DNA from: a virus
Reading direction: 5' to 3' (one strand)
Virus record (IMG/VR): IMGVR_UViG_3300000928_001353
Location: 1-22,177 of that record
Length of the DNA stretch: 22,177 nt
Position 1 is the first letter of the stretch, and each line of letters opens with the position of its first letter. The position numbers and the translations under genes were made by a program. Under the pieces are notes generated by a model. That model worked only from the letters and a program-made list of their open reading frames with translations. It was not told the origin of the DNA and searched no databases. Shown here one piece after another: positions 1-8,000 of this stretch.

Positions 1-265
1 ATTCATATACATTAATATCTTTATATTCATCTGGCATAAACCATTCTGATTGTAATGCACCGTCAAATGTCTTTTCATCTACGTCTAGGGGAATATATTT
101 TTGTAGTTTACTAAGGCCTTGTTCTTCCATAGCCTTATTAAATTGTTCTAGATCGTCTGATGGCTCACAAAGAACCACATGGCACTTATCAGCATGACCT
201 GAGTAGATCATATCAACTAAGTCTTTATTGGTGAATCGTGGTATTCCTAGGTGATCTGTTTTCAT
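1..265 (-). CDS. Conserved hypothetical phage protein, N-terminal part (runs off the left edge)
   Basis: An open frame on the minus strand begins at ATG 265 with MKTDHLGIPRFTNKDL and stays open to position 1, giving 88 visible residues. An in-frame ATG at 271 would add two residues. The 265 start was preferred because MKT.HLGIP resembles the start of a conserved protein I recall from T4-like cyanophages. In that family, from memory only, a DnaE-like GRGS motif follows further on, beyond this window. The visible part is soluble and mixed in charge, with a CHVVLCE stretch and an acidic end (WFMPDEYKD). It lies 15 nt after the stop of the 77-residue gene and probably shares its transcript. No clear Shine-Dalgarno sequence is visible, and a small hairpin sits just upstream. 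Function unknown. Confidence 0.7.
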   Translation of the reverse strand, partial: MKTDHLGIPRFTNKDLVDMIYSGHADKCHVVLCEPSDDLEQFNKAMEEQGLSKLQKYIPLDVDEKTFDGALQSEWFMPDEYKDINVYE

Positions 266-280
266 AAGCATACATGTATT

Positions 281-514
281 TTAACTGATGTTTATCAGTT
301 TGTCAAGTCCTGATTCAGGATTTTCTATATCTTTTTGCATTGCTTTAGCTCGTCTACCACGTGCTTCGGCAATATACATATCAAGTATAGCAGACATTTG
401 TTGATGTACTTGCGGGTTTGAAGTCATAAAGTATTTGCGTTGCAAATCTACTATTTTAGCTTCAAGATCGGCGGTGCTTATATTATCAAAACTATCAACT
501 AACGGATTAAACAT
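281..514 (-). CDS. 77-residue helical conserved hypothetical protein
   Basis: A short, probably all-helical, charged protein starting MFNPLVDSFDNISTADLEAK and containing LQRKYFMTSNPQVHQQM. It has no membrane segment, signal peptide or cysteine motif. The ATG overlaps the stop of the 189-residue gene by one base (TAATG), which indicates translational coupling. The motif LQRKYFMT.NPQV..Q resembles a small protein I recall from T4-like cyanophages next to tail genes, but no function is known to me. Its place at the end of the structural block suggests a virion assembly or accessory role, which is only inference. Confidence 0.8.
   Translation of the reverse strand: MFNPLVDSFDNISTADLEAKIVDLQRKYFMTSNPQVHQQMSAILDMYIAEARGRRAKAMQKDIENPESGLDKLINIS
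283..300 (-). other. Perfect 7-bp hairpin at the end of the 77-residue gene
   Basis: AACTGAT and ATCAGTT pair perfectly around a 4-nt loop. The element overlaps the stop codon of the upstream minus-strand gene and ends about 17 nt before the next start. No T tract follows on either strand, so it is not a convincing terminator. It could be an mRNA processing or translation-coupling element, or chance. Confidence 0.4.
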
Positions 515-1083
515 TAAGCCAACAAGTCAGTTATATACTGGCCTTTATACTCTCCGTATATACTTGCACCAGCATCGTAAGTCCAAAACTCAAATATATG
601 TGGTTGTGTAGCACTGTCTACAGTAGTTGGATTTGTAAATCCAGTTGGAACTCTAAAAGTACTTCCTAATGAAGTAAATGTAGCAGTATCTCCACCACCA
701 TTTCCGATCAAGTGTACAGTCATCTTTCCAAGTTTTCCACTTGCAGGCCAATCTGTTAATGTTAAAGTAACATTAGCCGCTATTTTAAATGTTTGATAAT
801 GTCCATTTGCAAAACTAATGTTTGTATTGCCGGATAATGTTCCGCCATTATAAAACGCTTCTGTTTGTTTAAGAATATTACCTTCAATTTGGTTATTCCC
901 TGAAAACGTATTTGCCGCATTTAATACCGCACTTGTTGTCTGTAATGTTGTAATTTCAGTATTAGCAGTCGCTAGTCCTGTTTTGATAACTGTAAAATTA
1001 TCTCTAAAGCCTTGACTATCATTGTCTTGGCCGGCTACAGGATATGCGCCGTTAATGGTTGTTGATATAATGTTGCTTGCCAT
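514..1083 (-). CDS. Virion structural-type protein, 189 residues
   Basis: The N-terminus (MASNIISTTINGAYPVAGQD, then NDSQGFRDNFTVIKTGLA) is a variant of the start module of its larger neighbours: a Gly/Asp-rich turn, then an amphipathic helix with F-R-D-N-F in place of LR.AF.K.N.NF. A short coiled-coil-like segment (residues about 40-75) follows, then a beta-rich C-terminal domain with FEFWTYDAGASIYGEYKGQY. This fits a fibre- or baseplate-associated structural protein; a specific T4 counterpart cannot be named. The start at 1083 has an RBS (GAGAGGTAG about 5 nt upstream) and a late promoter motif at 1103-1110. Its stop overlaps the start of the 77-residue gene. Confidence 0.8.
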   Translation of the reverse strand: MASNIISTTINGAYPVAGQDNDSQGFRDNFTVIKTGLATANTEITTLQTTSAVLNAANTFSGNNQIEGNILKQTEAFYNGGTLSGNTNISFANGHYQTFKIAANVTLTLTDWPASGKLGKMTVHLIGNGGGDTATFTSLGSTFRVPTGFTNPTTVDSATQPHIFEFWTYDAGASIYGEYKGQYITDLLA

Positions 1084-1102
1084 TTTCTACCTCTCGTTAA
1101 TG

Positions 1103-1110
1103 TTATTTAT
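1103..1110 (-). promoter_or_regulatory. T4-type late promoter motif before the 189-residue gene
   Basis: The minus strand reads CGATAAATAAC, matching the NATAAATA late motif described for T4-like phages (T4 consensus TATAAATA, used by the gp55 sigma factor). It lies in the only intergenic gap here. An RBS (GAGAGG) and the ATG at 1083 follow at a distance that leaves a short leader. Confidence 0.65.
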
Positions 1111-1115
1111 CGCCG

Positions 1116-4100
1116 TTATGCATTGTAACCGTAATTTGCGAACAATATATATTGCTCGTTACTATCTCCAGTAGTGCTATCAACAATATAGCGGTCAACT
1201 TCTATATCTAATGTTTTAAAATCAAACTTACTATTTCTAACATTTGCTAATATTTCTGCACTTTTACCAGGCTTACAATAACATAACGGTATTGCTAGTG
1301 TAAATCCTGATTCTTGTGTTCCTGTACTCTGCGGAGTTCTCATCCACAATGGCAAGAACCCATATGTAGTCTGTCCTGTTGCTTCTAAACTTTCTCTCAT
1401 ATTAGTAATATTACTAATGTGTCTAATATCATCACCGCCAGACACTAATATAGCATCACTGTCTGATAAAGGAATATTTTCTCTTATACCTTGATTAAAG
1501 TTTTGACTATCTGTTTCAGCTATTGCTGTTAATAAACTGCTCTGATCACTACTTACTACCTTATCTCCTACTGCTAGTGTCATATCGTTAGTTGGGAAGT
1601 AATACTGTTTATCACTTTCATCAACTCCTGAAGTTACATAGTTTGGCTCATATCCACTTACTCCTAAGTCGTTATCTTGGAATAGTTGTCGTAACATTGT
1701 CTTTGAAGGTTTAGTAATTACAGGTAAAATATGTGTTGTATATAACGCATGACCTAATGGATTTGCATCTACCGCCGAAATACCTTCCGGAGTACGCATG
1801 TTATCATGCCATTCAGGTTGTAGTGATCCTCCCGGTATAAATTCTGTAATGTAATTCCATTCGCCGAGTACTAACAAGTATAAGTATTCACGCATTAACA
1901 ATGCTCTAAAGTCTGCATCGGTTCCAGGAAACGTGCCGCTATATCCAGAAATATCAAACATATTATTGTTTATTGCTTCTACCATTGCAAGATACAAAGC
2001 ACTAGTTTGATTCTGTTGATTTAATGCATCATTTTCTGATAGGCCATATACTGTAATAGTATGAATTAAATGTTCTAGTACTTCTAATATAGCACTATCA
2101 CCATTTAAACTTTCATTTACGTGTTCCCAAATATAGTCTACTGAATTGTAAGTATATTGAAACTTCTCTAAGCCTTCATAAGATAATACTGCATTATCTG
2201 CTGTAATACTTGGAGTATAACTACTAGGACCTTGCCATCCTATTTTTTGTGCTGTTTTGTTTTCTTTCATTCTATTAATAACAGCCATTTGTTTAGTAGG
2301 ATTAGTACTACCGCCATATGTTGAATCTAATAGAAGAGTTACTGTTCTTGCTACTTTTAAAATGAACTCGTTGCTGTTTGCTCTTGCACCGCCAATAGCA
2401 GGAGTACCTACTAATTTAATCCCATATACATCAAGAAATCTATCAAATGGTCTAAATTTACTACTATTAATTAGCGGATCTTTATTAAAAATTTCATCTC
2501 CACCTTTAAGTGTAATCATACCTGAATTAGTATGCTCTCGTCCATTAGTATCCCATATACTAACTTGATCAACAGTTAGTGATTTACTATTTTTAATTTT
2601 AAAGTTTTTAGCAGTCTTACCTTTAGTTGGTTCTGCTGGATCAATTACTTCTGCGTATACAATTTCGTATACTGTATTGTCTGTTCCTGGTGTTTTTGCA
2701 AGAGCAGTTTTTACATTACCAACTTTATAACGTCTTTTCTTATGATACTTTTGACTACTTGCAAAATATGTATCTAATGATTTAGTTTCTAAACCTGCAT
2801 ATGCTAGTATCTTAACTTCTTTTTGCAGACCAAATTCAGAATCGTTAGGACGATATAAAACATTAGCTGGGAATATGTTAGGATTACTTATAAGTCCTCT
2901 ATAAGATGCACGTAACTCTTGATCCATAAATGGTTTCATATATAGGTTACTATATAACAAATCGTTTTCGTCTAGAATATTAATTGTAAATTGCTTGGTT
3001 ACTGCACTATAACCAAACCTATCTTTAGCTTCTACAGTAAAGGTATAAGATCTATCAACAGTGGTATCTCCTCCATCGATTAAAAGTAAACCGTTATCAA
3101 AAATAGTTAGTCCGTCTATAATAGTAGGAGTAATTTCACCAAACTGTTGTACTTTGCCAGTTATTTCTCCATCAAATTGTAAACTAAGTCCTGGAGGTAA
3201 TCTACCGGCCGTTTTAGTATATATTAATGGAGCATCAGTAACACTACTCGTAGCTTCTACTCTAAACACGCTTATAAAGTTTGCATCAATAGTTCCTAGT
3301 ACAGTATTACTAGTAAACTCAATAGTTGAATCTACATCACCTAGTATTTTAACTGTAAACGTTCTATCTTTAGATGAAGCTATTGTATTACCGTCAACTA
3401 AATTAGCTGTAACAGTAAACTTATATTCTTTAGTTACTGATGGCTGATATGGTATGCGACCTGCTACTTCGCCTGTTGAAGCATCTAATGTCATACCAGG
3501 AGGTAATGTACTTGCACTAGCATCTGGATTATTAGATTTAAGTACAAACTGTGTAACTCCTTGTTGTAAGTTATTTTTTAAAACATCAAGGAATATTGTA
3601 ATATAATTATCAGCTCGTCTATAACCTATATCACTATTTGTTAACCATACTGGTGTTCTAAGATATGTGTTGTCAGAAGTAAATACTCCTGTACCTACTT
3701 GCATTAATACGTTATCTGCTCTTAAGAAATCATCGCCAACTACATATATTGTAAATTGTCTTTTAACAATAGTATCTCCATCATTTACGCTTACTGCAAA
3801 CTGATAGTATCTATTAAGTTTCTTTGGTGCTTTAAATACTGCATCTGGAAAAAACTCGCCGTTGTAGTAATAAGAACTAACACTAGTAAAGTCAAATGCG
3901 TATCCGTCATATGTATTTGTATCATATGCACCCTTACTAGCCGCTACATCTAATGCAAGTAACGGATCAACTACACCTGATATTAAACCAGTACGACTCA
4001 TAGTAATACCTGACGGCAACTCTCCGTCGCCTTTATTAATAAAATATTCTAGTTGTTGTCCTGCAGGCATATCTAAGTCTGTTGCCTGTAATTGGAAATG

Positions 4101-4460
4101 AATAATTTCATTATCTAAAACAAAATATCTTTTGTTTTCCCCACCGACTGATAAGTTTCCTTCTGGTGTGGCCCATATTGGTTCATCAGCACCTTCTACT
4201 ACAATTTTATAAGTTCGGTCTTCTATAATAGAACCAGTAGTTGCTCTTATTACAAATGTGCTAGTGGTAGATCTAGGAACTGGATTAGGAGTTCCTACAA
4301 TTTGATTATCCTTTAGACGTAAACCTTCTGGCAGTTCACCTGATATTAATTTAGTTGTAACTGAAGCGTTATCAGAAATTGGTAAGTTTACTATTGCAGT
4401 AATACTTTCCTCTAAGTTAGCTAAAGTGACTCCTGAAAGATTTGTCCAGATATTGCTCAT
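1116..4460 (-). CDS. 1114-residue structural protein with putative Ig-like (He_PIG-type) domains
   Basis: At least four repeats of the type LP.G(L/I/M)....G.I.G.P occur at about residues 42, 148, 318 and 420 (for example LPPGMTLDASTGEVAGRIP). This is the hallmark of putative Ig (He_PIG/cadherin-like) domains that extend fibres and bind surfaces. From about residue 500 the protein changes to a non-repetitive region, which includes E796-H797-L-I-H800, REYLYLLVLGEW and EWHDNMRTPEG. I recognise this only as resembling conserved segments of large marine T4-like phage virion proteins. There is no signal peptide or membrane helix. The gene starts 2 nt after the stop of the 180-residue gene, so the two are probably co-transcribed from the late promoter at 5025-5032. 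A fibre or baseplate role is inferred. Confidence 0.85.
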   Translation of the reverse strand: MSNIWTNLSGVTLANLEESITAIVNLPISDNASVTTKLISGELPEGLRLKDNQIVGTPNPVPRSTTSTFVIRATTGSIIEDRTYKIVVEGADEPIWATPEGNLSVGGENKRYFVLDNEIIHFQLQATDLDMPAGQQLEYFINKGDGELPSGITMSRTGLISGVVDPLLALDVAASKGAYDTNTYDGYAFDFTSVSSYYYNGEFFPDAVFKAPKKLNRYYQFAVSVNDGDTIVKRQFTIYVVGDDFLRADNVLMQVGTGVFTSDNTYLRTPVWLTNSDIGYRRADNYITIFLDVLKNNLQQGVTQFVLKSNNPDASASTLPPGMTLDASTGEVAGRIPYQPSVTKEYKFTVTANLVDGNTIASSKDRTFTVKILGDVDSTIEFTSNTVLGTIDANFISVFRVEATSSVTDAPLIYTKTAGRLPPGLSLQFDGEITGKVQQFGEITPTIIDGLTIFDNGLLLIDGGDTTVDRSYTFTVEAKDRFGYSAVTKQFTINILDENDLLYSNLYMKPFMDQELRASYRGLISNPNIFPANVLYRPNDSEFGLQKEVKILAYAGLETKSLDTYFASSQKYHKKRRYKVGNVKTALAKTPGTDNTVYEIVYAEVIDPAEPTKGKTAKNFKIKNSKSLTVDQVSIWDTNGREHTNSGMITLKGGDEIFNKDPLINSSKFRPFDRFLDVYGIKLVGTPAIGGARANSNEFILKVARTVTLLLDSTYGGSTNPTKQMAVINRMKENKTAQKIGWQGPSSYTPSITADNAVLSYEGLEKFQYTYNSVDYIWEHVNESLNGDSAILEVLEHLIHTITVYGLSENDALNQQNQTSALYLAMVEAINNNMFDISGYSGTFPGTDADFRALLMREYLYLLVLGEWNYITEFIPGGSLQPEWHDNMRTPEGISAVDANPLGHALYTTHILPVITKPSKTMLRQLFQDNDLGVSGYEPNYVTSGVDESDKQYYFPTNDMTLAVGDKVVSSDQSSLLTAIAETDSQNFNQGIRENIPLSDSDAILVSGGDDIRHISNITNMRESLEATGQTTYGFLPLWMRTPQSTGTQESGFTLAIPLCYCKPGKSAEILANVRNSKFDFKTLDIEVDRYIVDSTTGDSNEQYILFANYGYNA

Positions 4461-4462
4461 TT

Positions 4463-5005
4463 TTATATAGATCCAAGATTTGTCGAACCAAGTGGAGTAG
4501 GAATACTACCATAATCTATATCTACTACATATTGTAAATAATCTCTATGACTATTATGTGCTTGCGTTATTGCCCCAAAGTCAAAATTATTTTCAAAAGA
4601 AGCACTTATACTATCATTAGTAATTGTAAGTGTAGAGCCTATTGCTGAAGTAGTAACACCACTACCGCCTAATATATTAAATGACGTACCGTCAGCTATT
4701 GCAAGACTGCCCGAGTCAGTAACAATAGTATTTCCATTTAAGTTTGTAGCAATAGTAATTAAGTCGCCGTTGGTTGTTACACTAATCCTATCGCCTTCGA
4801 TAATTTTACGGAACTCTAAGTTGTATCCTGTTTTTTGTTTAAAAACTCCGCTACCACCTACACCTACGTTTGAACCAGTAGTTGCTTCGTCGTTTCGTAA
4901 GTCAAGTTCGTCAAAGTTTGCATTAACTTTAAGAAATGCGGATCTAAGATCATCTCCTGTTCCGTCGTTTGCTAAAGTACCTATGTTAATATCTTGAATT
5001 GCCAT
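4463..5005 (-). CDS. 180-residue structural protein with the shared N-terminal docking-type module
   Basis: It begins MAIQDINIGTLANDGTGDDL and continues RSAFLKVNANFDELD, the same module that opens the 211- and 2360-residue proteins. The middle is a beta-rich, Thr/Ser/Gly-rich region (residues about 50-135). The C-terminus repeats a DFG/DYGSI-type motif (FDFGAI, then DIDYGSIPTPLGSTNLGSI), a pattern I associate with marine phage fibre-like proteins. The start is supported by a GAGG RBS and by the late motif at 5025-5032. The 1114-residue gene follows after 2 nt. It is probably a small fibre or adaptor subunit; the exact role is unknown. Confidence 0.82.
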   Translation of the reverse strand: MAIQDINIGTLANDGTGDDLRSAFLKVNANFDELDLRNDEATTGSNVGVGGSGVFKQKTGYNLEFRKIIEGDRISVTTNGDLITIATNLNGNTIVTDSGSLAIADGTSFNILGGSGVTTSAIGSTLTITNDSISASFENNFDFGAITQAHNSHRDYLQYVVDIDYGSIPTPLGSTNLGSI

Positions 5006-5024
5006 TTTATTGTTTCCTCAATAG

Positions 5025-5032
5025 TATTTATT
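5025..5032 (-). promoter_or_regulatory. T4-type late promoter motif before the 180-residue gene
   Basis: The minus strand reads GAATAAATACTATTGAGGAA, with AATAAATA 20 nt upstream of ATG 5005 and a GAGG RBS between them. It sits immediately after the stop of the 2301-residue gene (5035-5037), so it would re-initiate late transcription for the 180/1114 pair. Confidence 0.65.
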
Positions 5033-5034
5033 CT

Positions 5035-8000
5035 TTATGGGAAGTTGCTTCCTGTGCCCCATTTAATTCTTACACCGCCTGCTTGAGCGGCTGTTCCGCT
5101 GGCAGTTCCAAACCAGTAATAGTAAAATGATCCAACGTTTTGAGCTCTAATTCTACCTCCACAACCGCCACCGCCGCCACCACCGACTGAAACTGTTGCA
5201 CTACCATCATTACTTCCTATTCCGCCGTTAGTACCGCCATCGTAGTTAAAGTATAATGGACTAGTGCTTACTACTAACTGTGGAGCCGGCGTCCCGTTAG
5301 CTCCATTAGCTCCGCTACCATATAGTTCAACACCGCCGCCACGACCTCCTCTTGCTCTTTTTGAATAGTTATACCCGCCGGTACTTCTATAAAACTGTCC
5401 TAGTCCTGTGCCGCCTTGACCGCCACCGCCGTAGTTTGCACTGCCAGAGCCAGCACCTCCTCCTCCGCCGGGAACATTACCAGTAAAAGGACTTAGCGAC
5501 CCGCCATTAGTTCCAGTGCCGCCGGTATCTCCGCCTCTGCTTGTTCCATAGCTACTATTAGTAGTAAATGTTCCGCCGGTTCCAGCTGTAGAGCCACTAG
5601 ATGCTTGACCGCCGCCTGCTGTTAATAAAATATCGCTGTTATATGTAACAGTAGTGTTTCCTCCATTTCCAGGAGAAGTAATTGTGCTGTTGTCCGGATA
5701 GTAATTTTGCGGGCTATTAACAGTTTCAAAAGGATCATTAAGACTACAGATCCCTAGTGTTCCTGCGTCTCCTACGTTAACTGTCATAGTATCTCCTGGA
5801 CTAACTGCTACTGCATTTACCCAAGCTACAGCTCCGCCACCGCCACCACCGCCTGATCCATAAGATGCTCTGCCAGCTTCTGCGCCACCACCGGCGCCAA
5901 CTGCAATAATGTCAACTGATGTAACTCCATCTGGAACTGTAAATACTGCGGATCCAGCTGTGTAATCAGTATACTCTCCTGATACTGTAGTACTAGTATC
6001 ATTAATTACAACACTAGCTGATTGTCCTTTACCATCTAATGATACTAATAATGTTTCTGAACCTTCTGTTATTCCATCTGCTGAAATAACTATATCTAAT
6101 GTTGCTGTATTATTAACAGCAACAAAGTTTCCTGTTAAACTTGCTCCACTAATATCACTACCGACTACACCTGATATCGTATACGCTATGTTAGTATTGT
6201 TATCGACATTTGTTGTTGTTAATGTAAATGTTACAGTTGTTCCTTCGTTTGCACTACTAGCACTAGCCGCAATAGCGTATGTTGGATCTCCGCCTCCAGC
6301 CGCTACTGAGTATGGTTGTAACGCCATTTTATATTCAGTTGTTACTGATGGTGAACTCGGAGTAAGTCCTGTGCTTTCCGGCATTGCTCGTGCAGATGAG
6401 TTAGGTGGTAATATATAAGTTGGTGTTGTAGTATCCCCAGCAATTAGTTGGTTAAGTAATGTATTTTCTTGACCCCAAACAGTAAATGCAATTGATGTAA
6501 AATTACTATTCTCTGCTGTTCTAGCTTCTACGTATCCTGTTTTACCAATAGCCCAATCTTCAAATGTTTGGTTAATCGTTGCTACAGCATTACCTATTCC
6601 GTCTCCGTAATGATCCTCAGTTCCTACAGGAACTGATGCTACAAATTGACTTGCATTTCCGCCGGATAGTTTATTGCCTGGATTACCTTGTCCACCTAAA
6701 TAAAGTTTAGTTACACTTGATGCACTCTTGTCTACATATACACTATTAATAGAAGTATTACCAGATGTTAATAATAATCTACTGTCTGCTGTAGCTAAGT
6801 TTGCTGTGTCTATTTTAGCAAAGTATCCGTTTAGAGCACCTAAGTAAGGAGTATAGTTATCAGCACTATCTTCTTTTTGTTGCCCTGCAACATATATAAT
6901 TGCACCGTCTAATTTAACATCTGTTAACACATTTCTTTGTGTAGTTCCAGTTGAATCATATATACCTATACGTTGTATTACACTACTTAGTGCATGATGT
7001 AAGTGATATATTTCTCCCTTACCAGTAGAAGTATCATTAAGTGTAACTACTACTCCTTCTTGGCTAACATCAATACCTCCTAATGTTATATCAGTAGTAG
7101 CATCTTTCTTTTCAAATGTTATTTCTCTAACAATGTTTGGTATATTATTTGTTCCTTCAAGATAACATCTAACAATAATTTTATCTTTACGTTGTACTGA
7201 TGCTTCGGTACCAGTATATGGAGTAGAAGGATCTCTACCTACATGTGTTCCTGCTAGGTAATAATATTTTCCAGGAGCATCGAGCCCAGTAATTTCTTGG
7301 TAGCGTATATGTTTAAAATTTTGGTTATGTTGGTACTCCGCCGCTACCGCAGGCCAAAGATAACTTGAACCAGAAATAGATGCAGTTGCCGCTACTCCTG
7401 ATGCAAGTGTTACTCTATGCCATAATGCACCTACACCCCATATAGGGTCAGAGCTAGTAACATCTGGAGCTCCTTGTATCAGCTGACCTACACAATTTAA
7501 TGTTTCACCGTCTTGTCCAATACAGCAATCATTAAAGTATGCTTGATTATTTTCTGCAACTCCTCTATAATTACGATATTTTTTAGACCATTGTACTACA
7601 CCATCTGAATTAAATTTAATAGCAAGTGCTTGTGAAAGTAAAGAGGTATCATAACTAGAATCAACCATGTTGTTTCCTTCACCACCGACAACATATATAT
7701 TATTGAGGGAGTCTAGACATACACTAGTTAAAAATGCAGGAGCCGCAACAGTTTTACGCCATACAAGATTTCCTTTTGGATTTGTCTTATAAACAAAGTA
7801 TGAAAATACACTACTAGTAGATTCTGACTTAGATATACTAATAGTATTTCCTAAACTATCGCCTGCTATTTTTATTACTTCCTCACTAGCACTAGTGTAA
7901 TCAGTTGAGCTTGCCCAATAGTCGCCAGTGGTATAGATTTTACTATTCATTGCACTATGTGAGCTACATTGATAATATGTTATACCAGCAGTTCTTGGAG

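Noticed and set aside
3061-3447. Plus-strand open frame of about 128 codons opposite the Ig-domain protein
   Set aside because: Low-complexity Ser/Val/Leu translation mirrors the Thr/Asn/Asp codons of the real minus-strand gene.
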